From Lachnospiraceae bacterium (GTDB lineage Bacteria; Bacillota; Clostridia; Lachnospirales; Lachnospiraceae): 64,000 nt of DNA. Below, in pieces: positions 32,747 to 41,187 of the stretch. The translations under genes and the position numbers were made by a program. The notes under the pieces were generated by a model. That model was given only the letters and a program-made list of their open reading frames with translations. It was not told the DNA's origin and made no database searches. The DNA lies in assembly GCA_017455525.1 (NCBI GenBank), contig JAFTAP010000102.1, positions 62,001-126,000 of the forward strand, written 5' to 3'. The stretch's first letter is position 1, and every line of letters begins with the position of its first letter.

Positions 32747-35212
32747 TTATTTATCTTGCAGCATTGGTTCTATTATAATGATCGAATTATTCAATGGTAT
32801 CCGTATGTCATTGTCGGCATACTCTTTCCCATTGATTCTCCACCCCTTAAACAGCACATTTGCTCCCGGGTTGCAGCTAAGCTCTATAGGATAGTCGCTA
32901 TAGTACCTGCCCTTCCATGCTCTGCCATTTATATTCTCCAAAGTCAGCGTATTAACACCAATAGAAGCATCCTCGTCCGGTCTCACTATGATAACATCGC
33001 ATAATGAACCTTTTAATTCGAAGTCTCTCTTGAGATACTTTGTCATATATCCTCCGCGTTCCCTCAAAAAAGAATCTACGACATTTATATCCCTCTCATA
33101 ATCCTCCTCTGAATAAGGAGGTATAAACTCAAGATCAGGATAATATGCTTCATCCGTGAGTTCTCCTCGAAATCTTTGCTGTGACTTAATATCAGCCTCT
33201 TTACATGCCTCAGCCATATCATGAAGAATCACGGATGCATTATCATAGCTAAAATTCTCATTGACGAGATCCATAAAAGAGGTAATAAATCTTTCCTTGA
33301 ACTCCCTGTTTCGTATCAGCGCAGCAAATAAGGCATCATCTTTAATGGGACAGTGCTCTCCCCAGTAATTACCCTCAATAAATGAATCGACATCTGCCCC
33401 CGACTCCTCAGTCTTAAGACCTGCGCCTTCGTCAAGGTCGAAGAGAAGCCAGCGCCATCTGCCATCATTATAACCATCTCCACCCGGTAAAGTAGATTTC
33501 CACATACCAACATTGTTTGCAAAAGAATCCGGATTTCCTGAATAAAACTCCGTTGCATAATAATCTATTAAGCTCTGTATATCTACCATGTTCTTTATTT
33601 CATCATAGTTCTCCCTCAAAGAAAGATCTTGCATCTTAGCAAAATCTATAACGTCATCAAAGGCTCCCGCCTCATTATTATCAAGGAGTATATTCTTTTT
33701 TATTAGGATTTGATCATTGGGCATAACTCCATAATGCTCCTGAACATAGCATTCGCTTACCTTTTCCTGTAAATTATATAACCCCCAGTATTCGCCATTC
33801 AAGAAGACATTGCAGGGAATGGCTCTTTGAGTTCCAATAGATCTGTCGGAAGCCAGTATCTGAAACAAGACGTCCCTCAATTTGGTATAGTACATTTCAA
33901 CTTCACCACCGGTGCGCAATACGAGCTTGTTACAGATTCCTTCTCCATTGCTATGCGTAAAGGGGTCATAAATAAAAGCATTATTTCCATCATAGATGTT
34001 CCTTGCATATAAGCTGAAGCTTTTTTGATTTGCTTCCCTTGAGTCTCCGCCATGAATGCGTACTCCTATATTCTGTTCGAATAACTTTTTATGTTCCTCA
34101 GAATAATACTCTAGCTTTGCCTCTCGTTCCCACCCAATTCCTCGTTTATAGTAATTCGCATACCCATATCCATGCCGATGTCCGGTTTTATCCTGATGTA
34201 TGCTGTTTACCTTTCCCAACGCATATATACCGTCGTCAAATCCGAACAAATCCATGGGAGACATCGATAGCGAAATAGTCGGGATCTTATTATATTCTTC
34301 TCCCTTAAGTCCGACAAAAAACGTTTCTGTCTTTATAGGGCTTACCTTGTCGCCATCAATGACTATAGCTTTGATAATAGTGCATTTATCAACAATATCC
34401 GTAGGCAGATATTCGTAATCCAGACTTATGCCATTTATTGCTGAATATACATTCGGCTCATCTGTCCTATCGGATATTAATATCGGACCGTCATATATCT
34501 CTGAGTCAGGAGTAGTATCTTCCCCGTTAGTAGTGTAGTAAATCGTTCCCTCCCCGGACTCCATCCCTACCTCGACGGGCTCATCGTACCATCCGCCCTC
34601 TATGGAAAACTCAGGCTCTTTTAGCGTACATCTTATATCTTCTTCAGTATAAAATGACTCAACATAGTAAGGGGAAGGATCATTTACCATATAGTGCCAT
34701 GGTTCGCTTAGAGTGAAGCTATAAACTTTACCTGCAGAGATTGTCTTAGGAACAGCGACAGCCGCTTGAACCCCCTCTGGATCAGATAGGACAACCGTTT
34801 CACCGCCGGATAGTCTAAATGGTATTGCATGGACATCCTGTATGATATAATCATCTTCGTATTCGCTTGTATCCACTATCTTGCTGTCGCACCATAATAT
34901 CATAGCCTGACCCGGATTTATAGTAACTGAAGACAGAATATATTTATATGGACAGTCCTTATCGTCTGTAACTCCCCATCCTGATAAATCAACCACATCA
35001 TTACTGGAATTATACAGCTCAATGTAATCCGATCCATACTCACCATCATCATCATAAGATGTCGTTTTATTGGAAATGCATACTTCGCTGATTGAAATTG
35101 CAGGCATAACAAAATCCGACGGAACCAGAATATGTCTTGTCCCACAGCAAATAAGCACTAGCGATATACAAGAAAATACAATCAATAGAAAAGGAATAAC
35201 TCTTCTTTTCAT
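32747..35212 (-). CDS. Multidomain CotH-family kinase with lamin-tail and chitobiase-type domains
   Basis: 821 residues. Order: signal-anchor helix (VIPFLLIVFSCISLVLICC), a lamin-tail domain at about 38-160 (AISISEVCISN, SDYIELYNSSNDVVDLSGW), a chitobiase C-terminal/Fn3-associated beta domain at about 200-310 (YYTTNGEDTTPDSEIYDGP), the CotH fold with RIHGGDSREANQKSF, CNVFLNGEYWGLYNLQEK and WRWLLFDLDEG as the metal site, and a C-terminal beta segment. Lamin-tail domains occur in secreted bacterial proteins and may bind polymer or other surface proteins. It sits 342 bases downstream of a YidC-sulfatase gene in the same direction. The ATG start lacks a clear ribosome site. The CotH at 53458 is related but has no lamin-tail domain. 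Confidence 0.9.
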   Translation of the reverse strand: MKRRVIPFLLIVFSCISLVLICCGTRHILVPSDFVMPAISISEVCISNKTTSYDDDGEYGSDYIELYNSSNDVVDLSGWGVTDDKDCPYKYILSSVTINPGQAMILWCDSKIVDTSEYEDDYIIQDVHAIPFRLSGGETVVLSDPEGVQAAVAVPKTISAGKVYSFTLSEPWHYMVNDPSPYYVESFYTEEDIRCTLKEPEFSIEGGWYDEPVEVGMESGEGTIYYTTNGEDTTPDSEIYDGPILISDRTDEPNVYSAINGISLDYEYLPTDIVDKCTIIKAIVIDGDKVSPIKTETFFVGLKGEEYNKIPTISLSMSPMDLFGFDDGIYALGKVNSIHQDKTGHRHGYGYANYYKRGIGWEREAKLEYYSEEHKKLFEQNIGVRIHGGDSREANQKSFSLYARNIYDGNNAFIYDPFTHSNGEGICNKLVLRTGGEVEMYYTKLRDVLFQILASDRSIGTQRAIPCNVFLNGEYWGLYNLQEKVSECYVQEHYGVMPNDQILIKKNILLDNNEAGAFDDVIDFAKMQDLSLRENYDEIKNMVDIQSLIDYYATEFYSGNPDSFANNVGMWKSTLPGGDGYNDGRWRWLLFDLDEGAGLKTEESGADVDSFIEGNYWGEHCPIKDDALFAALIRNREFKERFITSFMDLVNENFSYDNASVILHDMAEACKEADIKSQQRFRGELTDEAYYPDLEFIPPYSEEDYERDINVVDSFLRERGGYMTKYLKRDFELKGSLCDVIIVRPDEDASIGVNTLTLENINGRAWKGRYYSDYPIELSCNPGANVLFKGWRINGKEYADNDIRIPLNNSIIIIEPMLQDK

Positions 35213-35336
35213 TCTAAAATATAATTCTGAATCATTTTTCGCAAAGACCTATGTGACAGCTCCCCCATCATATATTTAATCCATGCTGTCCACATCTCCT
35301 AAATGGATTTCATTTTACAATGATTCGTTCTATTCA

Positions 35337-35474
35337 TCAATCCCAGGTTTTATGACTGCAGAAGCTTATTTTACGCTTTCGGTAATTCCTAATTAGCAGG
35401 ATCTTGTCCACATAGTAACAACCATCATCAATTATTCTTTTGTAATTCTCATAACCGACTCCGATTTTCTTCAC
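35337..35474 (-). pseudogene. 5' stub of an AAA-ATPase-like gene
   Basis: Within the 342-base gap between the CotH and YidC-sulfatase genes, a GTG preceded by GAGGTGA opens a 45-codon frame whose first 28 residues are KKIGVGYENYKRIIDDGCYY then VDKILLI. This is the hallmark N-terminus of the AAA-ATPase-like/PD-(D/E)XK family very common in Lachnospiraceae. The frame then turns to unrelated residues and stops. All catalytic parts are missing, so this is a deletion remnant. The rest of the gap (35213-35336 and 35475-35554) shows no other gene. Confidence 0.7.
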
Positions 35475-35554
35475 GTCTCACCTCATAATATAACTCAAGG
35501 AGCTTCCTTGCCTCATGCTGCGTTGTCGTCAGTCGCCGTAGCCTGGCTTTAGTG

Positions 35555-38083
35555 TCATTTCAGCGCAGGAATACTTTTCCAGTTATTTCTGTCCCTCATG
35601 TCATCTTTAACTTCATACCATCCCTGTTCCGAGTTAGTGAATACATTGGCATCAAAATCCGAAAAATTAGACGCAAGTACCAGCTGCTCATGAGACTTCT
35701 CGTTATCATCAAGCTCTCGACCGGTGAACGGATTTTCGTTTCTTTCTATGATATCCCTTGATGCAAGCATCGGAGTGTCAGCGTTTGTCATGAATTCTTC
35801 GTTTTCTATGAATCCATGCGAATCAAAATCCTTAAACATAAGCAGTGCGCTAAAGCCCTCAGTATCAAGTCCACTATCCAGCATTTTATCCTCAAAGTCA
35901 CCTATGCCTGCCCCGTGATCGCTCACTATGATGATACGGGTATTATCATATACTTCATTTTCCCTAAGGTAATCAAGCCACTCCGCAACCTTGAGCATAG
36001 CTGCCATGTTTACATGGTAGTATTCTATATAATTAGGCTTTAACACATTTCCTTCGGAATCTACCCTAAAGCCTTCCTCTAGTCCGCTGTTATCCACGTT
36101 ATCCGGATTATCATAGTTTGGAAGCTGCAGCTCCCTCGGATCATGAGTCGTGTCATTGTCCATCATCATGAATGTGTTTTTCGAGGATGCATCGCTTATT
36201 TCCGTAAGCTCTGTCAAGTGTCCCAGAATGGAGTAGCTGTCGTTGAACTCACTGTTAACGTTTTCGAGTGCAGTCACGTTAAAGGTATCCGGAGAATGAT
36301 AAGTTCCTCCGCGATATATGAAGGATTGCATGAAAACCGGCACCGACTTGAATATCCCATACATGAATATCTGCCTCTTCCTGTACGAATCAGTGTAGCT
36401 TATCGACTCCGATGATACGAAACGATTCTTCAAACTGTAGGCATGAATCTTAGGATACTTATCATATATAGACAGATCACTTACATCCTCATACCCCGCA
36501 AGAGGGGGATCGTATACTGTCGTCTCAAACCCGTTATCGGAAAAGAGCACCGGCATCACCGATAAGGCCTCATTATGCTTATCTACGAGTTTCTCTTCCG
36601 GGCGATTGTTCATTGCCTCGGGCGTATATTCATATCCTCCAAAAATCCCGGGAGCACCGACTATAGTATGCTCACCATGTGAGATAATATTCACATAATA
36701 TGTAAAGCCGTCATATTTTTCCCTTAGCTCCGGTCTCTCCTCCATTATATAGGGAATATACGGTCCTATCGCACAGTCAAGCATCAATACGATCACATTC
36801 TTCCCATTTTTCGACAATATAAAGCCTTCATACTCCGTATCATTTCGCAGGTAACTCATAGCAGAGAGCTTACGCTGAGTGCCCACCGTATTAAAAATCG
36901 ACAGGATAACGAGCACCGCTATTATCAATTTATATATGTTATTTATCCATCCATGTCTATACCGCCAAATAAGAGACATGATAATGAACGTCATCGCCAG
37001 AACAATGATATTAACAAAGATCTTCCCGGAACTATATGCAAGCTCTCCCCGGTAAACCATCTCCGGAGACAAGGTCAAAGGAATCTTGCCGAACAGAAGA
37101 AAGTCCACAAGAGCCATACCGCAGCACAGCCATATGGCAAATGTGAATACCTGCTTTCCCCTGCTGCCTGACAGATAATAAAAGACAGAAAACCACAGAA
37201 GAAAGGTTCCCGCTGCTATCAGCAGCGCATTAAAAGCATAATGTAATGGATTTCTGTATGCGGTCAGTATCACGAATTCCTCCGGTGAAGAAACGATCAC
37301 AGACAAAGGTATTGCAAGACCGATCAGAATAGTAAGCATTATCACGCCCTTCATGTATATCCGCTCATCATCACGCACAGAAGATTTTTTCTCTGATCCA
37401 TTCACACCCTTCGTGCTTTTGGCACTTAAGACAATATTCTTCACAAGCGAGAATATGTTATTCATAGTCCAATATATCACGAGTCCGCTCGGACTATCAT
37501 AGAGCAGGATCAGAAAAAGTCCTGCCATGATATAAAGCTGCAGCTTTTCCCTTAGCGTACTCCCCTTTGTATATATGATAATAGATATGATGTTGATGCC
37601 TGTCATCAATATCGGGAGCAGATTAACGCTCAGCGTACCAATCACGATCAATCCGTCAGGCTTTCCGAGATCACGTATAATATGAAACGGATACCCCTGA
37701 AGCAGGCGAAGATGCGATAAAAAATGATATGCCGCTATGAAAAATGGAATCTGCAGCAAGAGCGAGATGGAGCTTCTAAGAGAATACAGCGGATGATAGT
37801 CCTGCTTCCTGTAGTATGCCTGAAGCATCATGAATCTCTCATCCCCTGTGAAGGAATTGCGTATATGCTTCACCCAGTTTTGCATAGAATCCTGACGCTG
37901 CCGCTCTTCCTGCGAAATCCTGTCAGCCCTGTTATACAGTGGCAGTAATAAGAAGTTCAACACAAGACTCACTCCTATTATCGCCAGACAGGCACTGGGT
38001 CTCAAATCATAGATAACAGAAAATACGACCTCAAGAAACAGCTCTATAGGGTATATGATCAATACGTATAATGCTGAAAACAT
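35555..38083 (-). CDS. YidC/Oxa1-like domain fused to a sulfatase/alkaline-phosphatase-fold domain (copy B)
   Basis: 842 residues with the same three-part layout as copies A and C. YidC-like part: FLLLPLYNRADRI, SSISLLLQIPFFIAAYHFLS and SPSGLVIYWTMNN (about 197-209), with Asn43 where YidC has its conserved arginine. Extra helices fill about 245-400. Sulfatase-fold part: VIVLMLDCA (Asp436), candidate nucleophile Thr473 in SHGEHTIVGAP, FGGYEYTP, DTTHDPRELQLPNY and VSDHGAG. The ATG has no ribosome site; a promoter ends 6 bases before it. A lamin-tail CotH follows downstream. Whether the YidC part inserts proteins or serves as a lipid-facing scaffold is open. Confidence 0.88.
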   Translation of the reverse strand: MFSALYVLIIYPIELFLEVVFSVIYDLRPSACLAIIGVSLVLNFLLLPLYNRADRISQEERQRQDSMQNWVKHIRNSFTGDERFMMLQAYYRKQDYHPLYSLRSSISLLLQIPFFIAAYHFLSHLRLLQGYPFHIIRDLGKPDGLIVIGTLSVNLLPILMTGINIISIIIYTKGSTLREKLQLYIMAGLFLILLYDSPSGLVIYWTMNNIFSLVKNIVLSAKSTKGVNGSEKKSSVRDDERIYMKGVIMLTILIGLAIPLSVIVSSPEEFVILTAYRNPLHYAFNALLIAAGTFLLWFSVFYYLSGSRGKQVFTFAIWLCCGMALVDFLLFGKIPLTLSPEMVYRGELAYSSGKIFVNIIVLAMTFIIMSLIWRYRHGWINNIYKLIIAVLVILSIFNTVGTQRKLSAMSYLRNDTEYEGFILSKNGKNVIVLMLDCAIGPYIPYIMEERPELREKYDGFTYYVNIISHGEHTIVGAPGIFGGYEYTPEAMNNRPEEKLVDKHNEALSVMPVLFSDNGFETTVYDPPLAGYEDVSDLSIYDKYPKIHAYSLKNRFVSSESISYTDSYRKRQIFMYGIFKSVPVFMQSFIYRGGTYHSPDTFNVTALENVNSEFNDSYSILGHLTELTEISDASSKNTFMMMDNDTTHDPRELQLPNYDNPDNVDNSGLEEGFRVDSEGNVLKPNYIEYYHVNMAAMLKVAEWLDYLRENEVYDNTRIIIVSDHGAGIGDFEDKMLDSGLDTEGFSALLMFKDFDSHGFIENEEFMTNADTPMLASRDIIERNENPFTGRELDDNEKSHEQLVLASNFSDFDANVFTNSEQGWYEVKDDMRDRNNWKSIPALK

Positions 38084-38089
38084 GGAAAT

Positions 38090-38118
38090 ATTGTAGCACC
38101 GGGCATATAATAAAACAA
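38090..38118 (-). promoter_or_regulatory. Promoter of YidC-sulfatase copy B, apparently leaderless (TTGTTT-N17-TACAAT)
   Basis: On the minus strand TTGTTT (38118-38113) and TACAAT (38095-38090) are 17 bases apart, and the -10 ends 6 bases before the ATG at 38083, where no ribosome site exists. The preceding gene ends in a terminator-like hairpin immediately upstream, which supports a new transcript starting here. Confidence 0.6.
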
Positions 38119-38706
38119 CTATCCGGGAATCCTGGATTCCCGGGTCTCAGGAAGAGGCTTAGACCGGCTCCAAGACAACGACATTGCCGCAGGCAGGCAG
38201 ATCGTCATAGGATAAAAATAGCGGAAATAGCTGCCATTGCAAGGTCCTGCAAAGCACACAAGAAGTACTAATAGCAAAGGGATGAATACGGCAACTGCTT
38301 TCTTATTTTTGTGATATATCCAATATGCCGTCGCAATAAGAAGCACCCAAGTATAGCACGCCACGGATAGGATTGGAGATAGGAATGATAGCGAAAAAAT
38401 CAACTCTCTCAGTGATTCAAACCTCTCCCTTATACCATCGAAACAGTGTGGGCGGTGCATGTTCATACCTGTCACACCATGCTTTTCGCATATCTCATTT
38501 ATCTCCTCAAAGCTGTCTGTCTCCTCCCCCATGTAATACGCTGCTACAGTAAGATTCGCTCCGGGATATACGCACGTGATCAGAAAAAGAATCAAAAAAG
38601 CTCCTGCATTACCGCCTCGTATGAAAAGAGCTGATAGCATCAACACCTGCAAACAAAGGAAACAACAAAGCAATCTATTATGCAACAGGACTTTAATTTT
38701 ACTCAT
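38119..38706 (-). CDS. Short polytopic membrane protein resembling the C-terminus of DUF6020-type proteins
   Basis: 195 residues with about five hydrophobic segments. The end of the protein (YTWVLLIATAYWIYHKNKK, then CFAGPCNGSYFRYFYPM) looks like the last helices of DUF6020-like proteins, which are usually well over 500 residues, so this may be a truncated copy that kept its C-terminal part. ATG at 38706 overlaps the stop of the SGNH gene by 8 bases, suggesting coupling. The last codons form one arm of a perfect hairpin that may end the transcript. Function unknown. Confidence 0.6.
   Translation of the reverse strand: MSKIKVLLHNRLLCCFLCLQVLMLSALFIRGGNAGAFLILFLITCVYPGANLTVAAYYMGEETDSFEEINEICEKHGVTGMNMHRPHCFDGIRERFESLRELIFSLSFLSPILSVACYTWVLLIATAYWIYHKNKKAVAVFIPLLLVLLVCFAGPCNGSYFRYFYPMTICLPAAMSLSWSRSKPLPETRESRIPG
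38121..38145 (-). terminator. Terminator-like hairpin overlapping the stop codon
   Basis: CCGGGAATCC and GGATTCCCGG form a perfect 10-base stem with a single central base between the arms (38123-38143). In the RNA the loop must open a few pairs. On the minus strand it is followed by the TAG stop and a T-rich run (TTGTTTTATTATAT). It probably ends the unit coming from the phosphonate genes. Confidence 0.6.
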
Positions 38707-39718
38707 TCGTTAAAAACACACCCTTCCTTTTAGCATTCTCTTCCCATGATGAATATCTGTTATCCCCCCTTCTGTCAGGTATCTCGAAGGAATCTTTAAG
38801 TGTCCTGCCTAGAAAAGATGTGAACTTACAGCTCCCATCATAGTTAAGATGCGATTCATCGTTATAGTCGCTCGTGTAATCGAGCCCCATCTCTTCTCCG
38901 TCGTAGTTAAAATTTCTGTATGATATGCCTTTTTTCCTTGCCATATCCTGTATGCTATTATACACCATCTCCTGTTCTTTAGTGGAAGGGTAAGGATTGA
39001 CCACAAGAAAGAGCTCTATCCCCTTGTCTTTCGTATATTCAATAATCTTATTAAGGTACTCCTCCGATCTCTTCGGCATCCTCTTCGCATCTAGTACTCC
39101 GAGTGCCGGTCCTTTACTTGCCGTAACATTATAAAAAGGAGTGAAGCCTTTGAAATCAATATAATAATCGGGATGAGTAGCAACATAAAAATCATCCTCT
39201 CCCAAGTCCGGATACCTCCAATGATATCCAAAAAAGGACGGAAAGTATGAATTAATCTGTTCAGCAGTACATGCTGTCGATATCATTTTTAGCTTATTGA
39301 ATGAGAATCTTATATTGTACAGATTCTCGCCTATCCAGGCGGAATCAAAGCTATCTCCGTATTTCACAGGCGAATAAAGATCAAGCACTACCACCTTGGG
39401 CGACTGATACTTGCAGAACTCCTTTAGGTAATAATATGTCAGCCACATGGGCTGCTCCGCAGCACTGTAATCATATGCGGCTATGCCATATTCCTCCCAC
39501 AGTATCGCAGGATTAACGTCACAGTGCATATGGCTGGATCCCATCATTACGACATCTATGGTATCCCTCGGCTGCGCATACATAGCAACGCATTGGCTGC
39601 TCCCATGTATTGTCTTAAGACACAGGAGCCTGCCTGCAAACCACATTATCGATACAAATGCAGTCATGAATATGATACGTATGAATATTGTCTTTTTCTT
39701 TTCTCCACTCTTCATCAT
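38699..39718 (-). CDS. DltD-like/SGNH extracytoplasmic protein paired with an MBOAT
   Basis: 339 residues: an N-terminal helix (IFIRIIFMTAFVSIMWFAG) and an SGNH-fold domain. Block I is VVMMGSSHMHCDV (Ser near 57) and the catalytic Asp/His block is NDESHLNYDG near 290. Middle strands (KVVVLDLYSP, ELFLVVNPYP) fit the fold. The gene starts 5 bases after the MBOAT stop, so the pair is the third MBOAT-SGNH couple of the window. It likely passes an acyl group to a surface polymer. Two adjacent ATGs are possible starts, and no strong ribosome site is seen. Confidence 0.83.
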   Translation of the reverse strand: MMKSGEKKKTIFIRIIFMTAFVSIMWFAGRLLCLKTIHGSSQCVAMYAQPRDTIDVVMMGSSHMHCDVNPAILWEEYGIAAYDYSAAEQPMWLTYYYLKEFCKYQSPKVVVLDLYSPVKYGDSFDSAWIGENLYNIRFSFNKLKMISTACTAEQINSYFPSFFGYHWRYPDLGEDDFYVATHPDYYIDFKGFTPFYNVTASKGPALGVLDAKRMPKRSEEYLNKIIEYTKDKGIELFLVVNPYPSTKEQEMVYNSIQDMARKKGISYRNFNYDGEEMGLDYTSDYNDESHLNYDGSCKFTSFLGRTLKDSFEIPDRRGDNRYSSWEENAKRKGVFLTNE

Positions 39719-39723
39719 ATAAG

Positions 39724-41127
39724 TCAGAAATTCATGTATATAAAGCTCTTGACATCCTCATTCCCATATATCCCGAATATCAGGAAAGCAACCGTAAAAA
39801 TAAGAAAACCCATATTCCGCCTGATCTCGCCTGTATTTATAAGCATCTCCGGAACCAGTGTCCTCCTCCTGTATGCTGCAAGGTCTGCCACGAATACTAC
39901 TGCAATCCCGATCAGAAGGATCGTCATCTGCAGCGGAGTAGATCCTGTCTTTATTATCTCATATTCAAAGCTTTGATTTATCGGTACAGATGTGAAAACA
40001 GCAAGAATATATCTTATTGCCATCCCCAGAGATTCCGCCCTGAAGAAAATCCATGCAAATGACACACAGCAAAATGTGATGACTGATCCTATAGCCCCTC
40101 GTAAAGCAAAAGACAGCTTCGTGTCCTTGAGCATGCCTGCTAAAACTGAATATATACCATGCAGTAGCCCCCATACTATGAACTTAAGTCCCCTTCCATG
40201 CCACATACCGCATATGAAAAATACGATCATGGTGTTAATGTATTTCCTTATGAGTCCTTTACGATTCCCGCCCAGGGGAATATAGACATAATCCCTTAAG
40301 AAGCTGCTTAACGATATGTGCCAGGATCTCCAGAACTCAGTTATATTCTGAGCAAAATACGGTGTCCTGAAATTCTGCGTAAGATCTATGCCAAAAAGAT
40401 ATGATATCCCTACCATGATATCCGTATATCCCGCAAAGTCACAGTATATCTGTATAGTGTACAAAAGCGAACCAGTTATCAGCATTACTTTCCCATATTG
40501 ATCATGCTTCATGAATATCCCATCTACTATGATTCCAGCCCTGTCCGCAATCATAAGCTTCAGAAAAAGCCCCCATATTATATAAGATAAAGACTTTATA
40601 ATTCTCTGCCCGTCAAATAGTCTTGCGTCAGAAAGCCTGTCCAGCTGCGGCAGAAAAGTCTCCGCCCTTTCAATAGGTCCGCTTACCAGCTTGGGGAACC
40701 ATGACATATATAGTATATATTTGACAATGTTTTTTTCTGCCGTATATTTTCTCTTATACACATCTGCAATGTAGCTGATAGCCTGGAAAGTATAGAAGGA
40801 AAGACCGACAGGAATTGCGATTTTTATGGCAGAATCCTCCGGGCCGGACATATATTTCCATAATGTCAGGATTGAAGCTAATAAAAAAACAGAAACGCAG
40901 AGTACAACCTTGCGTACCTTATCTCCTTTAAGACTACCTAACACCCTCGCAATAATATATGTGAAAAAAGTAACAGATAATAAAACCACAAATGCACTTC
41001 TGTCAATAAGCAGACAAAAAAACAGGCTGACAGCTGCAAGAATCCCCGGCTTAAGTCCGGGTAAGGCAATATAAAAGGCAATTATCGTTATTCCTATGAA
41101 AAAAAGAGTAGATAGCTGAAAAGTCAT
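39724..41127 (-). CDS. MBOAT-family O-acyltransferase (AlgI-like)
   Basis: 467 residues, polytopic. Motifs: GLSFYTFQAISYIADVYK, FPKLVSGPIERAETF, YCDFAGYTDIMVGISYLFG, FWRSWHISLSSFLRDYVYIP and the catalytic His in GMWHGRG. The PLGGN loop after the RDYVYIP segment is typical of AlgI proteins that use acetyl-CoA. It precedes the SGNH gene and follows a frameshifted membrane-protein gene. Probable role: O-acetylation of a surface polysaccharide. Confidence 0.93.
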   Translation of the reverse strand: MTFQLSTLFFIGITIIAFYIALPGLKPGILAAVSLFFCLLIDRSAFVVLLSVTFFTYIIARVLGSLKGDKVRKVVLCVSVFLLASILTLWKYMSGPEDSAIKIAIPVGLSFYTFQAISYIADVYKRKYTAEKNIVKYILYMSWFPKLVSGPIERAETFLPQLDRLSDARLFDGQRIIKSLSYIIWGLFLKLMIADRAGIIVDGIFMKHDQYGKVMLITGSLLYTIQIYCDFAGYTDIMVGISYLFGIDLTQNFRTPYFAQNITEFWRSWHISLSSFLRDYVYIPLGGNRKGLIRKYINTMIVFFICGMWHGRGLKFIVWGLLHGIYSVLAGMLKDTKLSFALRGAIGSVITFCCVSFAWIFFRAESLGMAIRYILAVFTSVPINQSFEYEIIKTGSTPLQMTILLIGIAVVFVADLAAYRRRTLVPEMLINTGEIRRNMGFLIFTVAFLIFGIYGNEDVKSFIYMNF

Positions 41128-41187
41128 TTTTTATCTATATCTATTATATTTCATCTGCTTCATCAACGATATATTCCCATACCTCGC

